64,000 bases of DNA, taken from contig JAUNLO010000001.1 of assembly GCA_030532185.1 (NCBI GenBank), positions 62,001 to 126,000 of the forward strand, given 5' to 3'. A program made the position numbers and the translations under genes. Of the stretch, positions 45,738 through 53,745 are shown in pieces. A model generated the notes under the pieces. That model searched no databases. It saw only the letters and a program-made list of their open reading frames with translations, and was not told the DNA's origin. Numbering within the stretch: the stretch's first letter is position 1; each line of letters begins with the position of its first letter. The stretch is from Eubacteriales bacterium (GTDB lineage: Bacteria; Bacillota_A; Clostridia; Saccharofermentanales; DTU023).

Positions 45738-46464
45738 AGTTAATTTCCACCCCTATGAGGTCAGGTCGCATAATGATGCGTAGCACCTCACACACATGTC
45801 CTGAACGGGCAAAGAGGGGGCCTTCCATAGCCAAAATAATCGAACGTCTGGGTAAGTCCAAGAGGGAAGCTTCTTTATTACGGGCGGGACGGGCCACCAG
45901 CTTAAGGCTGCCTCTTTGAGGGAGGTAGGCGTATTTGTTAGATTTAATATCCACCATCCTCTTACCTGCCGCAATAGCCTGACCCAGATCTGGAAAGAGC
46001 TGAACGGGCACAAAGGATTGGCAAATGCCCACCAGTTGATCATCGTAAGGCATGGGCCATTCGGCCTGCCAATAACCCGGATGACTTTGGTTCTCCGGGA
46101 CTTGGAAGATTGCGTCCAATTCTTTATCGGATTCTAGGAGTTTGATAGGCTTGAGATCAATTTGCTCGTAGGAATTTAGGTTGAGGAAAGAAAAAGATAA
46201 GGCCGTGAAGCGAGGTACAATCATACGATCGGCTTCGCCTGCCACAAAAGTGCCCTTACCCTTACGAATCTCTAAGACTCCATCTGCTACAAGCTCCGCC
46301 ACCGCCTGCCTTACTGTAGGTCTGGACAAATCCAGTTCCTTACAAAAATCCATTTCTGAAGGAATCTTTTCGCCCGCAGCATAAACACCCTCTTGAATCC
46401 GCTCTAAGATAACTTCCCGTAACTGAGCGTAAAGCGGGATGCTGGAATATCGATCAAGTTTCAT
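45736..46464 (-). CDS. GntR/HutC-family transcriptional regulator (UTRA domain)
   Basis: This 242-residue regulator has an N-terminal winged helix (PLYAQLREVILERI, GEKIPSEMDFCKELDLSRPTVRQAVAELV, RKGKGTFV) and a C-terminal UTRA effector domain. The UTRA fold usually binds a sugar phosphate or small carboxylate; the ligand cannot be told here. The ATG has AGGAGG 4 bases upstream. The CATACGTATG palindrome between its promoter and start suggests self-repression. Confidence 0.88.
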   Translation of the reverse strand: MKLDRYSSIPLYAQLREVILERIQEGVYAAGEKIPSEMDFCKELDLSRPTVRQAVAELVADGVLEIRKGKGTFVAGEADRMIVPRFTALSFSFLNLNSYEQIDLKPIKLLESDKELDAIFQVPENQSHPGYWQAEWPMPYDDQLVGICQSFVPVQLFPDLGQAIAAGKRMVDIKSNKYAYLPQRGSLKLVARPARNKEASLLDLPRRSIILAMEGPLFARSGHVCEVLRIIMRPDLIGVEIN

Positions 46465-46477
46465 GGAACCTCCTAGT

Positions 46478-46506
46478 CATACGTATGCCGTCTTTACATC
46501 ATAGCA
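46478..46506 (-). promoter_or_regulatory. gntR promoter with palindromic operator
   Basis: On the minus strand, TGCTATGAT (46506-46498) is an extended -10 with five of six matches. Ten bases further lies CATACGTATG (46487-46478), a perfect 10-bp palindrome covering about +4 to +13 and 13 bases before the start codon. This is a likely operator for the regulator itself. Confidence 0.5.
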
Positions 46507-46561
46507 TAAGACGTTAGCCTTGCAAAGAAAAATAGAGGTAATTACAAGTAGACAACAGGGG

Positions 46562-47587
46562 CTAATCTGCTTCAAAAAAGCGGATATGCTGGAGTTGGCC
46601 CTGACTATTAAGCTGACAAGCGGCCAGAAGTAGGCGCAGCTTGGCCTCCTGCCAGCCCCTGCTTTCCGCATAATATTTGGCAACTAGGGCGTATTTGCGG
46701 CGTTTTGACTTGTCAAAAGCTGCCAGAGCCTGACTTTCCCAGGATATACCTGCCTGGTCTTGCCGGGCCTTTACCTCGATAAAAAAGAGTTGTCCTTTTT
46801 TGCTGACAATGAGGTCTACCTCGGCAAAGGGGGGCAGCTGGAAATTTTGTTCCAGGATAGTGAAGTCTTGAGCCCGTAAATGTTGGGCTACCTGGGCTTC
46901 CGCGCTCCTCCCCTTGACCTGGTCGGGCGTAACGCTGCTTTGTCCCGCCTGCAGCTTCTTGAGGAAGCTAAGGCGATGGAGGGGGCAGAGGCCTTGCTCA
47001 GCTATGCGGTCATAGTGATAGCGGGTCCCATATCCCTTATGCTGGGCAAAGCCGTAGCCAGGGTAGTCTTGGTCAGCCTGGACCATGATCTGATCCCTGT
47101 GGGTCTTGGCTAAAATGGAAGCGGCTGCAATACAGTTGACCTGGGCATCTCCCTGGATGACAGATCTTTGGGGTAGGGCCAGGTCTTTAAGAACAATAGC
47201 GTCTAAAAGCAGCAGGTCCGCCTGCAAGTCTAGCTGGGCCACCGCCGCAGACATGGCCTCTTTGGTGGCTTCCAGGATATTAATTTCGTCAATGCGGGCT
47301 GCTGGGACCTGGCCATAAGCATAAGCTAAAGCCTTTGCTTTAATTTCTTCAGCCAGCCAGGCCCTTTTCGCAGGGGAGAGTTTTTTTGAGTCATTGAGGC
47401 CATAAATAGGATTGGCCGGATCTAAAATACATGCGGCTGCCACTACCGGCCCCGCTAGGGGGCCTCGCCCCGCCTCATCCAGGCCGGCTACAGCCTTAAA
47501 ACCAGCCGTTCGCATCTCCTGCTCCAGTTGGTCCATGCGGACAAAGCGTTCTTGGTCTAGGGGGCCTAGGCGGGGTTTGTAAGTCAT
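46562..47587 (-). CDS. rnhB: Ribonuclease HII fused to YraN/UPF0102 nuclease-like domain
   Basis: Residues 30-212 of this 341-residue protein are RNase HII, which removes ribonucleotides from DNA. The catalytic acids D37, E38 (AGLDEAGRGP), D129 (LLLDAI) and D165 (AKTHRDQ) are all present. Residues 225-341 are a complete YraN/UPF0102 domain (KGRSAEAQVAQHL), a PD-(D/E)xK-type fold with E256/D258 (AEVDLI) and E271/K273 (FIEVKAR). In other Bacillota the two are usually separate neighbouring genes. No stop or frame change lies between them. The ATG overlaps the rbgA stop by 4 bases. A joined product may act on R-loops or recombination substrates, but YraN activity is unproven. Confidence 0.93.
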   Translation of the reverse strand: MTYKPRLGPLDQERFVRMDQLEQEMRTAGFKAVAGLDEAGRGPLAGPVVAAACILDPANPIYGLNDSKKLSPAKRAWLAEEIKAKALAYAYGQVPAARIDEINILEATKEAMSAAVAQLDLQADLLLLDAIVLKDLALPQRSVIQGDAQVNCIAAASILAKTHRDQIMVQADQDYPGYGFAQHKGYGTRYHYDRIAEQGLCPLHRLSFLKKLQAGQSSVTPDQVKGRSAEAQVAQHLRAQDFTILEQNFQLPPFAEVDLIVSKKGQLFFIEVKARQDQAGISWESQALAAFDKSKRRKYALVAKYYAESRGWQEAKLRLLLAACQLNSQGQLQHIRFFEAD

Positions 47588-48456
47588 AGCTGAGGCTGCT
47601 CCAGACTGAAGCGTCCCAGCCTAGCCTGGCGGAATTGTCTGAGGGCGTGGTCGGCGGCTCGGTCTAAGTCCATCTCCCCACCTTGCCTTAAGAAACCCAA
47701 ATCTTCTGCCAATTGGCTCAAAATTTGTGTGTTAATCTCGAACTGGGATTTACCCTGATAGCGGTCAGCCTTAAGACCGTAATTAGCGGCCATCTGCGCG
47801 GGATAAAGTTTACTTAAGAGGTATAGGAGTTCACCGGCCAATTCCTGGCGAGCCATAATTTCATCGCGCACCGCCCCTGTAGACCCTAAGGCTATTTGGG
47901 CAGCCCGTGATTCCAACTTGGGCCAAAGGAGGCCAGGTGAGTCCAGCAGCTGCAAGTCTGAACCCAACTTCCACCACTGTAGCTGCCGGGTTACTCCCGG
48001 TTTATTGGCAGTTTGAGCCCGACTTTTGCCGATTAGGCTATTAATCAGGGTAGATTTGCCGCAATTGGGGATACCGGCTACCAGAATACGCAGGGGACGC
48101 GAGATACGGCCCCTAGCTTTGGCCCGGGCTAAGATGTCCGCACTCAGGTCCTTGGCTAATTTCTGCAAATTCTTGGCAGCTTTAGCCTGTCTTGCATCTA
48201 TAGCTAAGGCTGTCTCGCCCCGGTCAGCAAAATACTGCAGCCAAGCCTGACTTACCTGGGGGTCTGCCAAATCTTGCTTATTGAGGACTAAGATTTTTTG
48301 CTTGCCGGCAATAATCTCTTGTAACTCTGGGTTGCGGCTGGACCTGACAATACGGGCATCACAAACCTCCACGACTAGGTCGCAGAGCTTGATACTTTCT
48401 TTAAGCTCTCTGAGCGTTTTGGCCATATGGCCGGGAAACCATTGTATGTCAGGCAT
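47584..48456 (-). CDS. rbgA: Ribosome biogenesis GTPase RbgA (YlqF)
   Basis: RbgA drives late assembly of the 50S subunit. The 290-residue protein shows the naturally permuted GTPase order: G4 (LNKQDL) first, then G1 (GIPNCGKST), G2 (KPGVTR) and G3 (DSPGLLWP), followed by a helical C-terminal domain. IQWFPGHMAK at the start is diagnostic. It follows rplS, the usual position in this operon. Confidence 0.96.
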   Translation of the reverse strand: MPDIQWFPGHMAKTLRELKESIKLCDLVVEVCDARIVRSSRNPELQEIIAGKQKILVLNKQDLADPQVSQAWLQYFADRGETALAIDARQAKAAKNLQKLAKDLSADILARAKARGRISRPLRILVAGIPNCGKSTLINSLIGKSRAQTANKPGVTRQLQWWKLGSDLQLLDSPGLLWPKLESRAAQIALGSTGAVRDEIMARQELAGELLYLLSKLYPAQMAANYGLKADRYQGKSQFEINTQILSQLAEDLGFLRQGGEMDLDRAADHALRQFRQARLGRFSLEQPQL

Positions 48457-48515
48457 TTCTTCTCCATAGTAAAGAGGAGAACCCTTGGGGCTCTCCTCCT
48501 TGATAGTGCTTAAAA

Positions 48516-48872
48516 CTAATCGTTTTTGGTGGCCAGTTTTTCTCGAACTCTGGCTTTCTTCCCCACGCGATCACGTAAGTAATACAGTTTAGCACGTCTG
48601 ATTTTACCCTTACGAACGACCTCGAGTTTCTCGATGCGGGGCGAATGGACGGGCAAGACACGTTCCACACCAACACCATAAGACAGGCGGCGAATGGTAA
48701 TCATTTCTCCTAGTCCGGAACCCCGGCGGGCAATAACGGTACCTTCAAATACCTGAATACGGACGCGGTCACCCTCGCGAATTTGCAGGTGAGCTTTGAC
48801 ATAGTCACCAATTTCTACATGTTCCTGCTTGTCGCGTAAATAATCTTGCTCAATAGCTTTTACAATGTCCAT
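48516..48872 (-). CDS. rplS: 50S ribosomal protein L19
   Basis: L19 lies at the 30S-50S interface. The 118-residue sequence is highly conserved ([63 protein letters not shown]). The ATG has AGGAGG upstream. A leader with an inverted repeat around the ribosome site precedes it. Confidence 0.98.
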   Translation of the reverse strand: MDIVKAIEQDYLRDKQEHVEIGDYVKAHLQIREGDRVRIQVFEGTVIARRGSGLGEMITIRRLSYGVGVERVLPVHSPRIEKLEVVRKGKIRRAKLYYLRDRVGKKARVREKLATKND

Positions 48873-48914
48873 ATTGCGTATCCTCCTCTCTTTTTAGGTG
48901 TTCTTACACGCAAT
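48873..48914 (-). promoter_or_regulatory. Possible structured leader of rplS
   Basis: A 7-bp inverted repeat, ATTGCGT / ACGCAAT, flanks a segment containing a small GTGT/ACAC hairpin and the AGGAGG site, ending next to the ATG. L19 leader RNAs are known in Bacillota as self-regulatory elements. I cannot confirm membership of that family by eye. Confidence 0.35.
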
Positions 48915-48948
48915 TGCAGCGGACCACCCCTACTTAACCTTTGAGATA

Positions 48949-49710
48949 TTAGCTTGAACTCGACATAAAGTCAAGTAAATCTTGCCATTCTTCCTCACTT
49001 ACCGGATAGGCTGCTAGCAGGTCTGGCCTAGACTTTAGAGTGTTGTATAAGGCAGAAGCCTTACGGTAGGCTTGGATTTTGGCATCATGTCCCGAGAGCA
49101 GGACGGCAGGCACCCTGCGGCCTCGCCACAGCTCCGGTCTAGTGTATTGGTCTTCTTCTAAGAGGCCTGAGGCATGTGACTCGGCCTGCCAGGCCTTTGG
49201 ATCCGGTAAAACCCGGTCCAACATGCGGATGACCACATCAATAAGCACGGCCGCAGGTAATTCTCCGCCCGTTAGGACATAGTCACCCACCGAGATTTCC
49301 CGGGCTCCTACTTCTTCCAATAGCCTTTGATCTACTCCCTCATAGTGTCCGGCCAAAATGATGAGATGATCGAACTGGGCCAAGTCATAAGCCATAGTTT
49401 GATTTAAGACTTGACCACGCGGGGACATGTAAATCACCTGCTCCTGTGGCTCCAGCAGCTCTGGGTGGTCAGACCGAAAACTTGCCTTGAGGTCTTGGAT
49501 AGTCTGATAGATGGGTTCCGCCATCAGCAGCATCCCGGTCCCGCCTCCGTAAAGAGCATCATCCACCTTACCGTAGGCGTTGATAGCGCGCTCACGAATT
49601 TGGGCATGGACTATCTCCGCCAGACCTTGCATTTGAGCCTTAAGGCCCATAGATTCATCGGTAGAAGCCCTGATAATCTCCGGAAAAAGGCTGAGGGTAG
49701 AAAAGCGCAT
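48949..49710 (-). CDS. trmD: tRNA (guanine-N1)-methyltransferase TrmD
   Basis: TrmD methylates G37 of tRNAs to prevent frameshifting. The 253-residue protein starts MRFSTLSLFPEI and has the trefoil-knot SAM site (MSPRGQVLNQ, LAGHYEGVDQR, ISVGDYVLTGGELPA). Only one base separates it from the rimM stop; a longer open frame lies inside rimM and is rejected. Confidence 0.97.
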   Translation of the reverse strand: MRFSTLSLFPEIIRASTDESMGLKAQMQGLAEIVHAQIRERAINAYGKVDDALYGGGTGMLLMAEPIYQTIQDLKASFRSDHPELLEPQEQVIYMSPRGQVLNQTMAYDLAQFDHLIILAGHYEGVDQRLLEEVGAREISVGDYVLTGGELPAAVLIDVVIRMLDRVLPDPKAWQAESHASGLLEEDQYTRPELWRGRRVPAVLLSGHDAKIQAYRKASALYNTLKSRPDLLAAYPVSEEEWQDLLDFMSSSS

Positions 49711-49711
49711 C

Positions 49712-50239
49712 TTAGCCTCTGTAAAGCTCGTAGAGCCCTTGCGGCAAGCGCACCCGCATAAAGGACTGGGCCGGATTGACTTCCAGCAGGAGGGCTGGCA
49801 CATAGGGCATGAACAAGTCAGCCTGGCCAGGCTGACTAATTTTCATTAAATTCTGGCCATTTTGCAGATAAATATCTGTAACCTGACCCAAATCCCCGTG
49901 TTGCTCGTCCTCCACCCGGCAGCCCACAATATCAGCCACATAGTGCTGGGCCTCGTTTAGGCTTTGCGCCTCAGAGCGGGGTACGGAGAGATAATGATTA
50001 CTGAGGGCAGCGGCTGCTTCGCGACTGTCTATACCAGCAAAGCGGAGGTAGACCCGGTTACCGGCCAGCTTTACCCCTACTACTTCAAGTTCACGGAGGG
50101 GCTCGCCCTTACTATTCTCCAGGAAGCAGGTCCGCAGCTTACGATAGCGTGCCAAGTCATCGGCATAGGGTTCTAAGCCGATTTCTCCCTGGAGGCCCCG
50201 GGCCTTCAGCAACTTGCCGGTTACCAGTAAGTCCTGCAC
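49712..50239 (-). CDS. rimM: 16S rRNA processing protein RimM
   Basis: RimM assists maturation of the 30S head and binds S19. The 175-residue protein has the N-terminal barrel (LVTGKLLKARGLQGEIGLEPYADD) and a PRC-barrel C-terminal half (YVADIVGCRVEDEQHGDLGQVTDI). The start is GTG, 9 bases after khpA. Confidence 0.95.
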   Translation of the reverse strand: MQDLLVTGKLLKARGLQGEIGLEPYADDLARYRKLRTCFLENSKGEPLRELEVVGVKLAGNRVYLRFAGIDSREAAAALSNHYLSVPRSEAQSLNEAQHYVADIVGCRVEDEQHGDLGQVTDIYLQNGQNLMKISQPGQADLFMPYVPALLLEVNPAQSFMRVRLPQGLYELYRG

Positions 50240-50248
50240 GAGCCTAAC

Positions 50249-50479
50249 CTAATCTACAATATCCAAGAGAATGCGCTCATCTAGGGCATTTCCCTTGGCC
50301 TTCATGATGGAACGAATGGCTTGGGCTCTTTTGCCGCCCTTGCCAATCACACGTCCCATGTCTTCGGGATGGACTCTGAGCTCCAAAATCGTAGCACGAT
50401 CACCTTCCACCTGGCGGATATCAATATCCTGGGGATGCTTAACTAGAGGTTCTACTAAACTTTTTAAGAGTTCTTCCAT
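50249..50479 (-). CDS. khpA: KH-domain RNA-binding protein KhpA
   Basis: This small (76-residue) protein is a single KH domain with the GxxG loop IGKGGKRAQAIR. With KhpB it binds RNA and influences cell division in some Bacillota. It has its standard place between rpsP and rimM. Confidence 0.94.
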   Translation of the reverse strand: MEELLKSLVEPLVKHPQDIDIRQVEGDRATILELRVHPEDMGRVIGKGGKRAQAIRSIMKAKGNALDERILLDIVD

Positions 50480-50491
50480 GTTAAGCCCCTA

Positions 50492-50758
50492 CTACTTTTC
50501 AGCTGGGCTTTCTGCAGGCCTTTCTTGGACCATTTTGATTAAGCGGCGAACCGTATCTGTAGGCTGGGCACCCTTTTTAATCCAGGCTTCTGCTTCAGCT
50601 AAGTCTAAGCGGATTTCTGCAGGTTCTACCCGAGGATTGTAGTAACCAATTTCCTCGATGAAACGTCCGTCCCGAGGGAAACGAGAGTCGGCCACAACTA
50701 CTCTGTAGTGGGGTTGTTTGGTCTTACCAATACGTTTAAGTCTAATTTTTACAGCCAT
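50492..50758 (-). CDS. rpsP: 30S ribosomal protein S16
   Basis: S16 is an assembly protein of the 30S subunit. The 88-residue sequence carries the strongly conserved start [25 protein letters not shown] (positions 2-26) and EEIGYYNPR. The ATG has GAGGAGGAA upstream. The 94-base gap to ffh holds an imperfect stem (AAGAGCT/AGCTCTT, 50800-50832) of unknown role. Confidence 0.98.
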   Translation of the reverse strand: MAVKIRLKRIGKTKQPHYRVVVADSRFPRDGRFIEEIGYYNPRVEPAEIRLDLAEAEAWIKKGAQPTDTVRRLIKMVQERPAESPAEK

Positions 50759-50852
50759 GATAATTCCTCCTCTGCTGTGTCTGTTGTAATCTATATCTAA
50801 AGAGCTGGAAGTTTGATAATTTACTAGCTCTTATAGATGCTATGGTTTGTAT

Positions 50853-52193
50853 TTAGAAGGGTAATTTGTTACCCAAGAGGCTCTTTAGCTTACCCAAGCC
50901 TCCCTTGCCTTTACCGGAAAACTGCTTCATGAGTTTCAACATTTGCTCATATTGGCGAATCAGTTGATTGACTTCCTGCACCGTGGTGCCAGAGCCTTGG
51001 GCTATGCGTTTGCGTCGGCTGGCATTTAAGAGCTTGTAAGCATTGCGCTCCCGGGGGGTCATAGACCGAATAATGGCCATGTAGCGGTCAATCATACTCT
51101 CATCAAAGGCTCCGTCCGGCAGGCCGCTTACCCCGGGCATCATGCTGAGCATCTTGCCCATCCCCCCCATTTTGCCAATTTGCTGAAATTGGGCCAGCAA
51201 ATCATCCAGGCTGAACTGGTTGCGCTTCATGCGCTCCAGACTCTGCTGGGCTAACTTTTCATCCAGCTGTTGTTCGGCCTTCTCAATCAGGGAGAGTACG
51301 TCACCCATGCCCAAAATACGCGAGGCCATACGGTCGGGATAGAAGGCCTCAAAGTCTTCTAATTTTTCACCCGTTGCAATCATCTTAATGGGCTTACCCG
51401 TTATCCGACGGATGGACAAGGCGGCACCGCCTCGGGCGTCACCATCCAACTTGGTCATGATGAAGCCGTCGATACCAATTTGTTGATTAAACTCTAAGGC
51501 AATATTAACTGCCTCTTGACCAATCATGGCATCCACAATAAGCAGACGTTCATCTGGGGCGACCTGGGCATTAACGGCCTTTAACTCATCCATCATCTCC
51601 TGGTCGATGGTCATACGGCCGGCGGTGTCCACAATTAGGGTATCGGCTAAGAGATAACGGGCACGTTCCTCACCCTTCTTAGCAATATCGATAGCGCTAG
51701 GATTGCTGGGTTCGATGTAATAGGGTACGTCCAGGGATTCGGCCAGGACCGCCAGTTGGTCCTGAGCGGCCGGTCTATGCACGTCTACGGAAACCAGGAA
51801 GGGTTTCTTGCCCTGGTCTTTGAGATATTTGGATAATTTACCAGCCGTGGTAGTTTTACCTACACCCTGCAGACCGTAGAGGATGATTTTCGTAAAGCCG
51901 CTGGAAGACACAGCCAGCTTTTCTTGCTCACCACCCAGAATATCTATCAGGGCATCGTTGACGATTTTGACGATTTGATTGCCCGGGGTCAGGCTTTCCA
52001 TGACCTCCGCGCCCTTGGCCTTTTCAGAGATCTCGGCGGTAAAGTCTTTAACTACCTGGTAGTTTACGTCAGCCTCGAGGAGGGCCAGGCGAATTTCTCG
52101 CATCATATCCTTGAGGTCTTTTTCCTTGATGCGTCCCTGCCCCTTCATACGGCGGGTAATAGCGGTTAGCTTATCACTCAGACTAGAAAACAT
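50853..52193 (-). CDS. ffh: Signal recognition particle protein Ffh (SRP54)
   Basis: Ffh binds signal peptides emerging from the ribosome. The 446-residue protein has an N domain, a G domain with GLQGVGKTTTAGKL, DTAGR and TKLDGDARGG, and a methionine-rich M domain (GKMGGMGKMLSMMPG, RIAQGSGTTVQEVNQL). It works with FtsY, encoded 10 kb away at the window end. It lies 12 bases after ylxM. Confidence 0.97.
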   Translation of the reverse strand: MFSSLSDKLTAITRRMKGQGRIKEKDLKDMMREIRLALLEADVNYQVVKDFTAEISEKAKGAEVMESLTPGNQIVKIVNDALIDILGGEQEKLAVSSSGFTKIILYGLQGVGKTTTAGKLSKYLKDQGKKPFLVSVDVHRPAAQDQLAVLAESLDVPYYIEPSNPSAIDIAKKGEERARYLLADTLIVDTAGRMTIDQEMMDELKAVNAQVAPDERLLIVDAMIGQEAVNIALEFNQQIGIDGFIMTKLDGDARGGAALSIRRITGKPIKMIATGEKLEDFEAFYPDRMASRILGMGDVLSLIEKAEQQLDEKLAQQSLERMKRNQFSLDDLLAQFQQIGKMGGMGKMLSMMPGVSGLPDGAFDESMIDRYMAIIRSMTPRERNAYKLLNASRRKRIAQGSGTTVQEVNQLIRQYEQMLKLMKQFSGKGKGGLGKLKSLLGNKLPF

Positions 52194-52205
52194 ACCGTCT
52201 CCTCT

Positions 52206-52541
52206 CTATAGTCCTTGAAGTATTTCTTTTACTTCAGCCTTCATGAGCTCTAACTCGTCACTTAGCAGCAGAGCTCCCAATTGTTCTTTTAATTTGGCGG
52301 AGCGGGTTAAGAAACCCAGCTTGCCTTCGTATTCTTCGAGTAGGTCACAGGCCTTGGTGACCTGCTCATGTACAGCTTGGCGACTAATCTCCAGATTGTC
52401 CCCGATCTCTGTGAAACTTAAGTCCTCAAAGAGATAGGCCTCAACCATTTCTGCCTGTCGCCTACTCAGGAGGGCACCATAGGCTTCGTAGAGACTAGCA
52501 TAGTGTTCGATAGTACTTATTTCAGTCCATTTGCTTGACAT
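52206..52541 (-). CDS. ylxM: YlxM-family putative SRP-associated DNA-binding protein
   Basis: This 111-residue UPF0122 protein has a sigma-70 region-4-like helix-turn-helix (LSRRQAEMVEAYLFEDLSFTEIGDNLEISRQAVHEQV). The family lies beside ffh in Bacillota and stimulates the SRP GTPase in some species. I chose ATG 52541 because the product then has the usual length and sits exactly seven bases after a promoter -10. It has no ribosome site, so a leaderless mRNA is predicted. Confidence 0.9.
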   Translation of the reverse strand: MSSKWTEISTIEHYASLYEAYGALLSRRQAEMVEAYLFEDLSFTEIGDNLEISRQAVHEQVTKACDLLEEYEGKLGFLTRSAKLKEQLGALLLSDELELMKAEVKEILQGL

Positions 52542-52577
52542 CTGACTCAGGATATAACCGCTCCTTGTCTCTGTCAA
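52542..52577 (-). promoter_or_regulatory. Promoter of ylxM-ffh, predicting a leaderless mRNA
   Basis: On the minus strand a perfect TTGACA (52577-52572), a 17-base spacer and TATCCT (52554-52549) are followed by seven bases and then the ATG. The expected start of transcription is the first base of the coding region. Confidence 0.65.
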
Positions 52578-52730
52578 GTGTTTTTCTTTACACAGCCTCA
52601 AATGGTTTGACAAGCTTTAGCTCTATGGCCCAAACTTAGTGTGAACCTGGGCCAAGCGCTAAGGACCTAGCTGGGGCCTACTTAAGGCTTACCTTATCCT
52701 GCCTCCTTGACCTGGAAAGGAAGACTCAGC

Positions 52731-53726
52731 ATGCCTCGTTGCCGTAATTTTACTAAAGTCATTTTACTAATTATTTCTGCCTTAACCCTCAGCCTCTTGA
52801 CCACCGCCTGCCAGCCCGCGGACGATCCGCCAGCTAGCCTGGAAGAAAATACTGAAGACAGTAGGCTGCAAGTAGCGGCCCTCAAAGGACCTACAGGCTT
52901 GGGTTTGCTAGCCATGATGGAGGAGCAGGCAGACTTGTACCAGCTTAGTCTCCAAGCTGCCCCGGATGCTGTGGTCCCCTTGCTTGTGAGTGGCCAAGCG
53001 GATGTGGCATGTATTCCTGCCAATCTTGCCTCTGTGCTCTACCACAAGACAGATGGCCAAGTGAAGGTTATAGGTCTTAATACCTTAGGTGTTCTTTATC
53101 TGGTGGAAAAGGGTGACAGCATCCACGACTGGTCAGATCTTAAGGGTAAAACCCTGATTTCCTCGGGCAAGGGCTCCGTACCCGAATACCTCTTTCGACA
53201 AGTTTTACAAGAACATGGCCTCAGCGATGCTGATCTCAAGCTGGAATATAAGGCTGACCATAGCTCTGTCCTGGCGGAGCTCAGCTCCGGTAAGGCTGAC
53301 CTGGCAGTCCTGCCCCAACCCTTCCTGACCGTGGCTTTAAGCAAAGATGAAAATCTCCGGGTGGTCTTCGATTTAAGTGAGGAATCTGACCTGCCCGTAG
53401 TCATGGGCGTATATGCGGCTTCTGCCCGAGCCCTAGCGGACAAAAAGGACCAGCTCCGTGCCTTCTTGCAGGATGCCAAGGCATCTGTAGATTTTGTTAA
53501 TAGTCAGCCCGAAGAGGCCGGCAAATTATCCGAAAAACACCAAGTAATCGCACCGGCAGCAATCGCAGCCAAAGCTATCCCTGCCTGTTCCTTGGTCTGT
53601 ATAACAGATTTGCCTAGCATGCAGGAGCTGCTCCTGCCCTTCCTGGAAGGTTTACATAGCTTCGACCCCCAAACGGTGGGGGGCAGTTTAGTGGGGACCG
53701 AGCTCCTCGCAGACCTTAATAAATAG
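52731..53726 (+). CDS. ABC transporter substrate-binding lipoprotein (nitrate/sulfonate/taurine type)
   Basis: This 331-residue secreted lipoprotein has a signal peptide ending in the lipobox LTTAC, followed by a type II periplasmic-binding fold of the SsuA/NMT1 class (AALKGPTGLGLL, ADVACIPANLASVLYHK, DLKGKTLISSGKGSVPEYLFRQVL). The ligand cannot be told; aliphatic sulfonates, taurine and vitamin precursors are known for relatives. I chose ATG 52731 with GGAAAGGAAG upstream over an in-frame TTG 24 bases earlier. It precedes a fused permease-ATPase by 19 bases, completing a two-gene importer. Confidence 0.88.
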   Translation: MPRCRNFTKVILLIISALTLSLLTTACQPADDPPASLEENTEDSRLQVAALKGPTGLGLLAMMEEQADLYQLSLQAAPDAVVPLLVSGQADVACIPANLASVLYHKTDGQVKVIGLNTLGVLYLVEKGDSIHDWSDLKGKTLISSGKGSVPEYLFRQVLQEHGLSDADLKLEYKADHSSVLAELSSGKADLAVLPQPFLTVALSKDENLRVVFDLSEESDLPVVMGVYAASARALADKKDQLRAFLQDAKASVDFVNSQPEEAGKLSEKHQVIAPAAIAAKAIPACSLVCITDLPSMQELLLPFLEGLHSFDPQTVGGSLVGTELLADLNK

Positions 53727-53745
53727 GCTCTGGGGCCTCCCGTTT

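Noticed and set aside
47584..48456. A second circularly permuted protein (GTPase motif order G4-G1-G2-G3)
   Set aside because: This order is normal for the whole RbgA/YlqF family, so it is not a novelty of this genome.
50800..50832. AAGAGCT/AGCTCTT stem between ffh and rpsP as a terminator
   Set aside because: The loop is 19 bases and no T-run follows on the minus strand. It may be a leader element but cannot be supported as a terminator.
52607..52612. Perfect TTGACA on the plus strand upstream of the lipoprotein gene
   Set aside because: No acceptable -10 box lies 16-18 bases downstream, so I did not call a promoter.
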